A DNA stretch of 64,000 bases from Betaproteobacteria bacterium (GTDB lineage: Bacteria; Pseudomonadota; Gammaproteobacteria; Burkholderiales; Casimicrobiaceae): contig JACPUX010000049.1 of assembly GCA_016192065.1 (NCBI GenBank), forward strand, positions 30,109-94,108, written 5' to 3'. The notes under the pieces were generated by a model. The model was not told where the DNA came from. It searched no databases and saw nothing but the letters and a program-made list of their open reading frames with translations. How positions within the stretch are numbered: the first letter of the stretch is position 1; every line of letters starts with the position of its first letter. Position numbers and translations under genes: made by a program. Positions 27,545 to 35,887 of this stretch are shown here, piece by piece.

Positions 27545-28117
27545 TCACCGCGGTGCGACTCGCCAGCGCTCCAAAAAGCGGCGGTCCAGCACCACCCACA
27601 AGATCGCCGGCGCCACCGCGGGCACGATCAAGCTGCTGAACTGATACACGAACACCACCACTTCGCGCTGCACTTGCGAGAACCCCGCCTGCATGGCCAC
27701 GCCTGGTCCGGCGAGAATGGCCACTTGGCGCAGCACATCGGAGGCCACGCCAACGATTTGTAGCGGCAACAGGATCGCGAAACCGATCACCAATTTCTTG
27801 GGCCATCCGGGCGCACGCGCGGCCAGAACCAGGGCGCAAAACAGCGGCAGGCCGAAGCTGTAGACCAGAGTGTTCACCTCGGGCACCAGCACCGCGCGAC
27901 TGCCCAAAGGAGCATTCTCCGGCCGCAGCGTGGTCATGGCCGAGAGCGTGCCATGGGCGAGTTCCACGCCGCTGATGAAATCGCCAAAGCCCGACTGCAA
28001 CAAGGTCTTCACCAGCATTCCTACCGGCCAGACCAGGACTGGTGTGCCGAAATACCAGATCGCGAAGCAAAGCGGCAGCCAGAGAAAGACCATACCGATG
28101 AAGCGCGGCAGGCTCAT
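27545..28117 (-). CDS. Exosortase H-associated membrane protein
   Basis: About 190 residues with four to five hydrophobic segments (LPRFIGMVFLWLPLCFAIWYFG, LVYSFGLPLFCALVLAA, VIGFAILLPLQIVGVASDVL, VYQFSSLIVPAVAPAILWVVL). It lies about 100 bp downstream of the exosortase on the same strand and fits the small membrane protein that accompanies exosortase H. The annotation rests largely on this context. The start could be ATG at 28117 or TTG at 28135. The function is not known; a partner role in membrane sorting is inferred. Confidence 0.7.
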   Translation of the reverse strand: MSLPRFIGMVFLWLPLCFAIWYFGTPVLVWPVGMLVKTLLQSGFGDFISGVELAHGTLSAMTTLRPENAPLGSRAVLVPEVNTLVYSFGLPLFCALVLAARAPGWPKKLVIGFAILLPLQIVGVASDVLRQVAILAGPGVAMQAGFSQVQREVVVFVYQFSSLIVPAVAPAILWVVLDRRFLERWRVAPR

Positions 28118-28219
28118 CTCCTCGCCCTTGGCCAAAGAGCCTCGCCCACGGTCCCCACGACTCCTGTCGATCCACGCGCGGCGGTGCCCTCAAGCGGAGC
28201 AAGGATACGGGCGCACATG

Positions 28220-28744
28220 TCAGGCCGGTGCCGGCGGTGGGCTGCCCGGTGGCACCTCGCCCAACCCCGCGCGCGGTAGGAAGCGCACCCAGAGTAACCA
28301 GACGATCAGCACATCGAGCATGATCAGCGCCTGCCAGACGTACAGATGCGCCCACTCGAAAACCTGATAACTCCACTGCCCGAGATAAAAGAGGCTGATG
28401 ATGCGCACCACGTTCAGGCCCTGTACCGCCACGATGCCGGCGGCCAGGCCCGCGGCCTTGGCCTTCCAGGACGAGGGAAAAGCCAGCATTGCCGCCAGCA
28501 GCACGATCGTCGCCTCGACACCGTTGCAGCCGGCCTCGATGGACACGGCGAAACCATTGGAGAGGCTTTGCAGCACTTTGCCCTGGGCTGAAACCTGCGG
28601 GTCGAAAAAGGCCACCAGTTGCGAGCTGAACACCGCCAGGCCGTGGGTCCAGGGCTCGACAAAATATTGTTGTGCGGGTGAGGTCAACTCCAGGCCAAAA
28701 AGCACCGCCTGGATCACCAGGAAAAGCACGAAAAAGCGGATCAT
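28220..28744 (-). CDS. xrtH: Exosortase H (XrtH)
   Basis: A 174-residue integral membrane protein with the exosortase active-site triad: Cys in EAGCNGVEATIVLLAAML, Arg in LNVVRIISLFYLG and His in EWAHLYVWQALI. The short length and the neighbouring partner gene match exosortase H, the type associated with IPTLxxWG-CTERM targets. It is predicted to cleave C-terminal sorting tails and pass the protein to the cell surface. No protein with such a tail is encoded in the window. The tail end of XrtH is proline-rich. Confidence 0.87.
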   Translation of the reverse strand: MIRFFVLFLVIQAVLFGLELTSPAQQYFVEPWTHGLAVFSSQLVAFFDPQVSAQGKVLQSLSNGFAVSIEAGCNGVEATIVLLAAMLAFPSSWKAKAAGLAAGIVAVQGLNVVRIISLFYLGQWSYQVFEWAHLYVWQALIMLDVLIVWLLWVRFLPRAGLGEVPPGSPPPAPA

Positions 28745-28802
28745 GGGGCCGGATTGTAGCCGCAGGCGGTCGCGGCGCAAAGGCTTCTGGTCCGCGACTT
28801 GA

Positions 28803-28897
28803 GGAAACGCTGACTGACGCCGTCACGCCGGCACCGATCGGTATGCAGTTTTCCGGCATGCACCGGGAGGACGAATTCTAAGTTGATCAGCGTTTCC
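28803..28897 (+). repeat. Interspersed small repeat, copy 6 (perfect 11-bp inverted ends)
   Basis: The best-preserved copy, 95 bp long. GGAAACGCTGA at the left is matched exactly by TCAGCGTTTCC at the right. The element begins immediately next to the stop codon of the beta-helix gene and fills nearly all the space to the exosortase gene. It has no coding capacity. Confidence 0.85.
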
Positions 28898-30946
28898 TTA
28901 GTCGGTCGTGCAAAACACCACGCCCTCCCGCACCCAAGCTTGCGCCACCATCGATTGAATTACGCTCTCCTCCAAAACGAAGCGGTGATTGGGGTCTCCA
29001 CGCACATGCCCGAGGTTGTAGAGCCGCGTCACGGGACGGCCGCGGGCACAGCCTCCGTCGCTTGCCGGCCAGGGCGCAAACCCGGCGGCCTCATAGTTCA
29101 TGCGTGGTGCGCCGGCTGGGGTGGCCCAGGATTGACGCAGCAAACCGTCGCGCTCCTGGGGCACGGCGGTGTAGAAATGCGTATTGGGGCCGATCACCGG
29201 GTCGCCATAGAACCGCCAGGCGGTCACCGCGCCGGGTGCCGAACCGTCGCCCCCCACGGCGAAGCGCACCCCGGTTGCCTGCCAGCCCAGACCGGGATTG
29301 GACTCCAGGGCCTGCTGCTCGGCGGCGCTGGCAGTGATGAAGTAGTGATTGAGCGTGGGAGCGTAGAACTCTGCCACGATCAGCGGTAGCGCGCTCGCCT
29401 GAATCGCCCCGGCCGGCCCGCTCACCGAACGCAAGGCGCCGCGGCGATCGGTGTCACTGGGCACATAGCTCGGACCAGGGGGCAGCTCGGGTCGGGTTGG
29501 GCGGTCGGCGTTGCTGAAGATCGGCAATCCGAAGCTCGGTGCCGTGAGCCAGGCGCCACCGGGCATCGGGCGGACGTCTTCGGCGGCGAGATCAGCGAAC
29601 GCGGGTTCCAAGGTGTTGATGGCGTTGTCACGCGCGAGCTGCGCGGCATTGCAATCGGGATTGGAATCGGTGCAGACCGGTGAATCTTCGATCCCCAAGG
29701 GGTGCGTGGCGGGTCCGTTCCAAATGACGTTGCCCCGGATCACCAATCCATCGTCCACGCGGGCAGGCGCAGGAACGTTGGATCCCGCCGGTGGTGTGAT
29801 CGGCGTGGCGATGGCGAACTGCTGCCAGCGGCTGGGTGCGTCCGGCGGGTTGTAGATGACGTTGTTGAGGATGGCGACATTGCGGCTGGGTATCCATTGG
29901 CCGCCTTCATCCGCCGTGCCCCAACCACCGATCTGCTGGCGTTCACGGCAGGCAGTAACCGCCGCGGAGCTTGCCGGTGCGCCGTCGCAACTCCTGGAAC
30001 CATGCACCACTTCGAGCACATGGCTTTGGCGTCCGACTCGCCAAGCGGTGTTATAGGCGATCGTGACGTTGTAACCGCCGTTGACCCCGAAGGCCGCGCC
30101 CACGGTGTCATGCACCAGGTTGTTGAGCACCCGCACATGGCTGCCTTCGTAGTGCAGGAAGGGCGCGCTCATGAACTGGAAGCCGGTGCCCTGCCCCACC
30201 GTGAAGCCGCCGTTGCCACAATCGAAAAAGGTGTTGCCCTCGACCGTGAGATCGAACGCGCCGCCCTTCACATAGCCGCACCAATCCACGGCATCGTGGA
30301 TGCGCGAATTGAGGATGTGGCCGTATTGCACGGCGACGAAATCGAGGGCGTTGTCACCGGCTCCAGCAATGTCGGAATCCTCGACGAAGACGTATTGCGA
30401 CTGATTGACCTTGAGCCCTTCCTGGACACCGCGCGGCCGCGTGGCATTGCCATTGATGGTGACCTGACGGAGCAGCAGGAATTCGCAACGCTCGCATTGC
30501 AGCCCATCGCCGCCATCACCGCCGGAGAAATAGAGGCCGAGGAGATAGAGGTGACGGACATCGAAAAAGGTCGAAGCCGGCAAGCGCGCGGTGCCCGAGC
30601 CATCGGCCGCCTCAATGACGATGGGGGCGGCGAAGCTACCCCAGCGGCTCTCCCAGTAGTTCGGCACCACGTGGTTGCCGGCGGTGAGCTTGATGCGCAC
30701 ACCTTCGGCGATCAGCGTCTGCTGCAAGGGAATGCGCCGCCAAGCTTCGGTGACAGTGCGCAAAGCGTCAAGTCTGGTGGTACCGGAGCGGGTATCATCG
30801 CCCGAGGCTGGATCGACCCATACTTCGCGCCAGGGACCGCTGCCAATGGGGAAAGGCGGTGTGAGCGCCGCCGCTGGTCCGTGCAGCAGACCAACCACGC
30901 AAAGGCAACCCAAGGCAAGCAAGCGGTTCACACTGAAAGCATACAC
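28898..30946 (-). CDS. Secreted right-handed beta-helix protein with DUF5648 tail
   Basis: A 682-residue exported protein (signal peptide to about residue 27, ending GPAAA). WREVWVDPASGDDTRSGT followed by LRTVTEAWRRIP is the usual opening of parallel beta-helix surface proteins. The middle part (about residues 100-430) has repeated N-x-I/V and G-N-x turns (LRQVTINGNATRP, LTVEGNTFFDCG, VRVLNNLVHDTVG, VAILNNVIYNPP). The last 140 residues match DUF5648: VAEFYAPTLNHYFITASAAEQ, GPNTHFYTAVPQE, RLYN. The start is GTG with GGAAGGA upstream. No exosortase sorting tail is seen. Confidence 0.82.
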   Translation of the reverse strand: MYAFSVNRLLALGCLCVVGLLHGPAAALTPPFPIGSGPWREVWVDPASGDDTRSGTTRLDALRTVTEAWRRIPLQQTLIAEGVRIKLTAGNHVVPNYWESRWGSFAAPIVIEAADGSGTARLPASTFFDVRHLYLLGLYFSGGDGGDGLQCERCEFLLLRQVTINGNATRPRGVQEGLKVNQSQYVFVEDSDIAGAGDNALDFVAVQYGHILNSRIHDAVDWCGYVKGGAFDLTVEGNTFFDCGNGGFTVGQGTGFQFMSAPFLHYEGSHVRVLNNLVHDTVGAAFGVNGGYNVTIAYNTAWRVGRQSHVLEVVHGSRSCDGAPASSAAVTACRERQQIGGWGTADEGGQWIPSRNVAILNNVIYNPPDAPSRWQQFAIATPITPPAGSNVPAPARVDDGLVIRGNVIWNGPATHPLGIEDSPVCTDSNPDCNAAQLARDNAINTLEPAFADLAAEDVRPMPGGAWLTAPSFGLPIFSNADRPTRPELPPGPSYVPSDTDRRGALRSVSGPAGAIQASALPLIVAEFYAPTLNHYFITASAAEQQALESNPGLGWQATGVRFAVGGDGSAPGAVTAWRFYGDPVIGPNTHFYTAVPQERDGLLRQSWATPAGAPRMNYEAAGFAPWPASDGGCARGRPVTRLYNLGHVRGDPNHRFVLEESVIQSMVAQAWVREGVVFCTTD

Positions 30947-30977
30947 CGGCTTCCTTCCCGACCGGGTTGAATTCGCA

Positions 30978-31646
30978 CTATCGTTGCCTGATCAAGGCGG
31001 GGGATCCGGCGTGATCAAGGACGTAGTGCTGCTCGACCAGCGCGCGTACCGAACTCAAGGCGAGCGCGAGAAAAGCCGCCGCACACAAGCGGTAGGTCAG
31101 TCTCACCCAGGCGGCGCCGGCACCACGAAAAAGGCGCGCGACGATTGCCGCGCAGACGAAAGCCCAGACCACCGAGGAAACCATGAAGCCAAGGAAGAAC
31201 ACCACGTAGTCGGCCACTTGCGGTTCGCGTATGCCCACCGCGCCCAAGGCGCTGCCCAGCGCGGCCCAGTAGGCGACATTCTGGGGATTGGTGATGGAGA
31301 GCAGCATGCCCGCGTGCAATGCGTGTTTGCGCCGGGAGGCGGCGCACGCGGAAACGGCAAACTCGACGCTGGCCGCGCGCCAGGAATCCCAGGCCAGCCA
31401 GGCGAGATAGGCGGCGCCAGCGAGGCCCACGGGCAGTCGCAAGGCTTCGGTCTGCAGGAGTAGTCCCACGCCGACGAGTCCCAGCACGGCCCAAGTGGCA
31501 TCACCGACCAGGGACCCGAGCTGTACCGCCAAGGCGTGGCCAAACCCGCCGCGCGCGCCTTGACGCACGGTCTCGGCGAACACCGCTCCAGGAGCGGCAT
31601 TGAAGATGAGGCCAAGGAGAAAGGCGGAAACGAACAGCGTGGTCAT
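30978..31646 (-). CDS. LysE family transporter
   Basis: A 222-residue membrane protein. The N-terminal FLLGLIFNAAPGAVFAETVRQGARGGF is the LysE signature (with AAPG in place of SPGP). SITNPQNVAYWAALGSALGAVG is the second conserved stretch. I set the start at ATG 31646 (MTTLFVSAF), since upstream residues are unlike the family. It ends 31 bp before the beta-helix gene on the same strand. The substrate is unknown. Confidence 0.9.
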   Translation of the reverse strand: MTTLFVSAFLLGLIFNAAPGAVFAETVRQGARGGFGHALAVQLGSLVGDATWAVLGLVGVGLLLQTEALRLPVGLAGAAYLAWLAWDSWRAASVEFAVSACAASRRKHALHAGMLLSITNPQNVAYWAALGSALGAVGIREPQVADYVVFFLGFMVSSVVWAFVCAAIVARLFRGAGAAWVRLTYRLCAAAFLALALSSVRALVEQHYVLDHAGSPALIRQR

Positions 31647-31789
31647 GGCGCCGGGGCGACGAGGACAAGTGACCTTGGAGCATACCAGAGCCCAAGTCGC
31701 GCCTACACCGATGCGGAAGCCTACTCGGCTGCTGCGCCTCGATGCCTGATGCATAATGCCCGCCTCATCAATGCCGCATGGAGAGCGCG

Positions 31790-32266
31790 ATGGAATGGTG
31801 GTGGCTGGGCGTGTTGTTGTTGGTTGGCACTGGGTTCGCGGGGCTGATCCTGCCGGTGCTTCCGGGCTTGCTCTTGATCTTCGCGGGATTATGGCTGGGT
31901 GCCTGGATCGACGGGTTCGAACGAGTCGGTGTCACCACCGTGGTGGTCCTTGGCGTACTGGGGGCGGTGGGCTGGATCATCGATTTCGTCGCCGGGCTGT
32001 TGGGGGCCAAGGCCGTCGGTGCCAGCGGCGCGGCACTGGCGGGCGCGGCGCTGGGCGCGGTGCTGGGGCTCTTCGCCGGTTTGCCCGGGCTCATCCTCGG
32101 GCCGGTGATCGGCGCCGCGGCCGGTGAGTTGATCGCGCGTCAGAACGCCCGGCGCGCCGCGGTGGTCGGGGTGGCCGCGGGCCTGGGCTTCGTGCTGGCC
32201 TTGGCGCTCAAGATCGGTCTGGCGTTTGCGATGGTCGGAGTATTCGCCTTCGCTTGGGCGGTCTGA
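31790..32266 (+). CDS. DUF456 family membrane protein
   Basis: A 158-residue glycine- and alanine-rich membrane protein. LILPVLPGLLLIFAGLWLGAWIDGF and the glycine-zipper region (GAKAVGASGAALAGAALGAVLGLFAGLPGLILGPVIGA) are typical of DUF456. The ATG at 31790 is chosen because GGAG lies 6 nt upstream; an ATG four codons earlier lacks a site. The function is unknown. Confidence 0.87.
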   Translation: MEWWWLGVLLLVGTGFAGLILPVLPGLLLIFAGLWLGAWIDGFERVGVTTVVVLGVLGAVGWIIDFVAGLLGAKAVGASGAALAGAALGAVLGLFAGLPGLILGPVIGAAAGELIARQNARRAAVVGVAAGLGFVLALALKIGLAFAMVGVFAFAWAV

Positions 32267-32305
32267 ACCCGCCGGGCCACGCTCAAGGGGCCACTACGCG
32301 CTTCC

Positions 32306-33619
32306 CTACTCGAGTAGCGCGAGTTGGGTGCGCGCCAACGGCGGATTCTGGGCGAAATAGCGCTTCACCCCGCCGAGTATCGAACCGGCGAGTTGCGTTT
32401 GATACTTGTCGTCGCGCAGGCGTTTCTCTTCTTCCGGGTTGGAAATGAAGGCTGTTTCGACCAGGATCGAGGGTACGTCGGGCGCCTTGAGCACGGCGAA
32501 GCCGGCTTGTTCGACATAGGCTTTGTGCAGGGTGTTCAGTTCACCAATTTCCGACAAGACTTCGCGTCCGAGCTTGAGGCTGTCGCTGATGGTCGCGGTC
32601 TGCGACAAGTCGAGCAGGGTGCGCGCAAGGAAGGGGTCCTTGACATCGAGATTGACGCCACCAATCAGGTCCGCCTGATTTTCGCGCTGCGCCAGCCAAC
32701 TGGCCGCGGCACTGGTGGCCCCGTTTTCCGAGAGCGCGAACACCGAGGCCCCGCGCGCGCTTTTTTTCGGGAAAGCGTCGGCGTGAATGGAGATGAACAG
32801 GTCGGCACGCAGGCGGCGCGCCTTTTCCACCCGCGCGGTGAGCGGCACGAAGTAGTCGCCGTCGCGCGTGAGCACCACCCGATAGTTGGCCTCGCGTTCA
32901 ATCTGCGCCTTGAGTTTGTTGGCGACCGCGAGGGTGATGTTCTTCTCGTAAGTACCCTTACGCCCGACGGCACCTGGATCCTCGCCGCCGTGCCCCGGGT
33001 CGAGCACCACGATGATCGGGCGCTTGCCGCGCCCTTTGGCGCTGTTGGCGCCACGACCCTTGCCGCCATCGTCTTCGCGCCCTGCTAGCGCGAGCGCCGC
33101 CTCCTTGCGCTCGTGCTGTTCCAGCAGGCTCAGCATGGGGTCCGGCGCTTCAGTGGGATAGAGATCGAGCACCAGGCGGTGACCATAGTCGCCCACCGGC
33201 TTGAGCGTGAACACTTGCGGATTCATTTCGGCGCGCAAGTCGAGCACGATGCGCACTACCCCGGGCTTGTTCTTGGCCACCCGCACCGCAATTACGTGCG
33301 GATCGGTGCCCAAAACGCGGCTGGCCAATTGCAGCAGCTCCGGAGCGAGTTCCACGCCCTCGAGGTCGAGGACCAGGCGCTCGGGGCTCTTCACCGCAAG
33401 TACTTGGTAGGCGAGTGGCGCACTGCTCTCCAGGGTCAAGCGGGTGTATTCGCGGGCCGGCCAGAGCCGGGCCGATTGAACCTGCGGCGCGGCGTTCGCC
33501 CAGGCCAGGCCCGGCACCAGCGCCGGCAGCGCCGGCACCGTCAACCATTGGCAAAAGCGGCGGCGCTCCAGATTCAGGCCGGTAAGGCGGGGGGCACACG
33601 GGCGAAGCAATCGAGGCAT
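32306..33619 (-). CDS. amiC: N-acetylmuramoyl-L-alanine amidase AmiC
   Basis: A 437-residue periplasmic amidase. The N-terminus carries a twin-arginine signal (ERRRFCQWLTVPALPALVPG), as in AmiC. An AMIN domain follows (about residues 48-160) and then the zinc Amidase_3 domain (about 200-430) with LDPGHGGEDPGA, TYEKNITL, SIHADAF and ILVETAFISN holding the metal-binding and catalytic residues. It splits septal peptidoglycan at division. The start lies within the last 46 bp of tsaE, so the two are probably coupled. Confidence 0.94.
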   Translation of the reverse strand: MPRLLRPCAPRLTGLNLERRRFCQWLTVPALPALVPGLAWANAAPQVQSARLWPAREYTRLTLESSAPLAYQVLAVKSPERLVLDLEGVELAPELLQLASRVLGTDPHVIAVRVAKNKPGVVRIVLDLRAEMNPQVFTLKPVGDYGHRLVLDLYPTEAPDPMLSLLEQHERKEAALALAGREDDGGKGRGANSAKGRGKRPIIVVLDPGHGGEDPGAVGRKGTYEKNITLAVANKLKAQIEREANYRVVLTRDGDYFVPLTARVEKARRLRADLFISIHADAFPKKSARGASVFALSENGATSAAASWLAQRENQADLIGGVNLDVKDPFLARTLLDLSQTATISDSLKLGREVLSEIGELNTLHKAYVEQAGFAVLKAPDVPSILVETAFISNPEEEKRLRDDKYQTQLAGSILGGVKRYFAQNPPLARTQLALLE

Positions 33620-34062
33620 TGTTCACCGTCCTCGCTGTACGCGGAAAGGCGCGCCAGGCGGCCGTCTTCGCGATGATCCAGGTGAACGTGCAGAGCCAGG
33701 GCCGGCATCAGCCCGGCGGCTTTTTCCGGCCATTCGACCAGGCAAATCGCCTGCTTGTTGAAGTATTCCCGAAAGCCCGAGGATGACCATTCTTCCGGAT
33801 CAGTGAGCCGATAAAAATCAAAGTGATATAAGTATAAGCTCGAAACTTCGTAAACTTCAAGCAGAGTATAGCTGGGGCTCTTGATTCGCCCCTGCACTCC
33901 GCGCGCACGCAACAAGCCCCGCGCCAGAGTGGTCTTGCCGGCGCCCAGGTCGCCACCCAGGCCCACCGCCATACCCGGTGTCAGGCATGGCGCCAGCCGA
34001 CGGCCCAGCGCCTCGGTGGCGGCCGCGTCGGCAAGTTCCACTACAATCGGGCGATCACGCAC
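33574..34062 (-). CDS. tsaE: tRNA t6A biosynthesis ATPase TsaE
   Basis: A 162-residue ATPase with Walker A GDLGAGKT (about residues 37-44), SPSYTLLEVYE, LYHFDFYRL and CLVEWPEKA, all diagnostic of TsaE. It is needed for the t6A modification at position 37 of ANN-decoding tRNAs. I propose the GTG at 34062, which has AGGA 8 nt upstream. An ATG at 34113 would run into queG's 5' region. tsaE followed by amiC is a common proteobacterial pair. Confidence 0.92.
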   Translation of the reverse strand: MRDRPIVVELADAAATEALGRRLAPCLTPGMAVGLGGDLGAGKTTLARGLLRARGVQGRIKSPSYTLLEVYEVSSLYLYHFDFYRLTDPEEWSSSGFREYFNKQAICLVEWPEKAAGLMPALALHVHLDHREDGRLARLSAYSEDGEQCLDCFARVPPALPA

Positions 34063-34079
34063 GCCATCTATCCTCGCAA

Positions 34080-35300
34080 TTGAACCATTCCCCCGCAGTA
34101 CCGCGGCCGCCAATCACCAGCACCGAAGCACTGACGCTGGTTCGCGCGATGGCTGACGCGCTCGGTTTCGCCGCGATTGGTGTGGCGGATACCGACCTCG
34201 CCCGCGCCGAAGCGGCCTTTGAAGCCTGGCTCGCCGCGGGCCACCACGGGGCGATGGATTATATGGCAAGGCACGGGCGCAAGCGCAGCCGCCCCGCCGA
34301 GCTGGTGCCGGGCACTCTGCGGGTAATCACCGCGCGAATGCCGTATCTCGCGCCTGACGCCAGACCGGCGACGCAAGTGCTGGCCGATGCCGAGGCCGCC
34401 TACATCGCCCGCTACGCCCTGGGACGCGACTATCACAAGCTGTTCCGGCAGCGCTTGCAACGCCTCGCCGAGCGCATGACCGAGGTCTTCGGGTCTTTTG
34501 GCGCTCGCGTCTTCACCGATAGCGCGCCGGTACTCGAAGTGGCCCTGGCCGAGAAGTCAGGCCTGGGCTGGACCGGCAAGCACAGCCTGCTGCTGACGCG
34601 CGAGGCCGGTTCCTATTTCTTTCTCGGCGAAATCTACACCGACCTGCCCTTGCCGCTCACCGCGCCGATCTCCGCGCATTGCGGCACCTGCCGCGCCTGC
34701 CTGCAGGCCTGCCCCACGGGCGCCATCGTCGCCGAGGCTGTGATCGATGCGCGGCGCTGCATCTCCTACCTCACGATCGAACTCGCGGGCAGCATCCCCG
34801 AGGAACTGCGCCCACTGCTGGGCAACCGCATCTATGGCTGCGACGATTGCCAGATCTTTTGCCCCTGGAATCGCGGTGCGCCGGGGATGGATCCGCAGGG
34901 CCAGGCGAAAGGCGCCGGCCGCGCCGCGGACAGCGGCGGCAAGACCATCTCCGCCGCGTCATCGGGCGCGGCGGACACCAGCCCTCAGGGCACACCCGCC
35001 GTCGCGAGGCGATCGCCGCGCGCCAGCAACGAGCCGGACTTCGCCGTGCGCCACGGCCTCGACCATGCCAGCCTGGTCGAACTCTTCGCCTGGAGCGAAG
35101 CGGATTTCAAGCGCTACCTGACGGGGAGCGCCATCCACCGCATCGGCTACGAACGCTGGCTGCGCAACATCGCCGTCGCCCTGGGCAATGCAACTCCTTC
35201 GCCCAGGGTATGCCAGGCTTTGATGAACCGTCGCGAGGACCCTTCACCGCTGGTGCGTGAGCATGTGGCTTGGGCGCTGCAAAGACTCGGGCGGGCGTGA
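34080..35300 (+). CDS. queG: Epoxyqueuosine reductase QueG
   Basis: About 406 residues. The B12-binding N-terminal part has GAMDYMARHGRKRSRPAELVPGTLRVI and DSAPVLEVALAEKSGLGWTGKH. Two [4Fe-4S] sets are in CGTCRACLQACPTG and CISYLTIEL...CDDCQIFCPWN, and a HEAT-like tail follows. It reduces epoxyqueuosine to queuosine in tRNA. The best start is TTG at 34080; the first ATG (34149) would remove the start of the fold. An Ala/Gly/Ser-rich insert of roughly 40 residues (encoded near 34875-35027) follows CPWNR, where relatives have a short loop. Confidence 0.91.
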   Translation: MNHSPAVPRPPITSTEALTLVRAMADALGFAAIGVADTDLARAEAAFEAWLAAGHHGAMDYMARHGRKRSRPAELVPGTLRVITARMPYLAPDARPATQVLADAEAAYIARYALGRDYHKLFRQRLQRLAERMTEVFGSFGARVFTDSAPVLEVALAEKSGLGWTGKHSLLLTREAGSYFFLGEIYTDLPLPLTAPISAHCGTCRACLQACPTGAIVAEAVIDARRCISYLTIELAGSIPEELRPLLGNRIYGCDDCQIFCPWNRGAPGMDPQGQAKGAGRAADSGGKTISAASSGAADTSPQGTPAVARRSPRASNEPDFAVRHGLDHASLVELFAWSEADFKRYLTGSAIHRIGYERWLRNIAVALGNATPSPRVCQALMNRREDPSPLVREHVAWALQRLGRA

Positions 35301-35433
35301 GTCGCGGGTTGTCCTGAGGTCGGGCATTGGTGCCCGTTTCCTGCTAAAATTCTTTGTTTTTCAACCTTAAGGGCGAGCTACCGCGATGCCGCGTCGCAGC
35401 TGCTCGTCCGACCAAGAAACTGGAGTCAGGAAC

Positions 35434-35859
35434 ATGGCCTTGGAACGCACCCTTTCGATCATCAAGCCGGACGCAGTCGCGAAGAACGTCATTGGCGAAA
35501 TCTACAGCCGCTTCGAGCGCGCCGGGCTGAAGATCGCCGCCGCCCGCTTCGTGTGGCTCTCCCGCGCCGAAGCCGAGGGCTTCTACGCCGTGCATCGCGA
35601 GCGCCCGTTTTTCAAGGATCTGGTGGAGTTCATGATTTCCGGCCCGGTGATGATTCAAGTGCTCGAAGGCGAGAACGCCATCGCCAAGAATCGCGATCTG
35701 ATGGGCGCCACCGACCCCAAGAAAGCGGCGGCGGGAACCATCCGCGCTGACTTCGCCCAAAGCATCGACGCCAATGCGGTGCATGGTTCCGATGGTCCGG
35801 AAACAGCGCGCACCGAAATCGCTTACTTCTTCCCCGCTGCTCAGGTCTACGCACGCTGA
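35434..35859 (+). CDS. ndk: Nucleoside diphosphate kinase
   Basis: A 141-residue enzyme of normal length. [18 protein letters not shown] opens the fold and the phosphorylated histidine is His117 in NAVHGSDG. It equilibrates nucleoside triphosphates using ATP. The ATG is preceded by GTCAGGAAC. It is the first gene of the long co-directional run that ends near 51.7 kb. Confidence 0.97.
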   Translation: MALERTLSIIKPDAVAKNVIGEIYSRFERAGLKIAAARFVWLSRAEAEGFYAVHRERPFFKDLVEFMISGPVMIQVLEGENAIAKNRDLMGATDPKKAAAGTIRADFAQSIDANAVHGSDGPETARTEIAYFFPAAQVYAR

Positions 35860-35887
35860 GACCAGGCAGGCGAGGCACGCACCCAGC

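Noticed and set aside
27510..28859. A 449-codon minus-strand frame spanning the exosortase genes
   Set aside because: It overlaps exosortase H and its partner in another frame and resembles no family, whereas those two have clear motifs.
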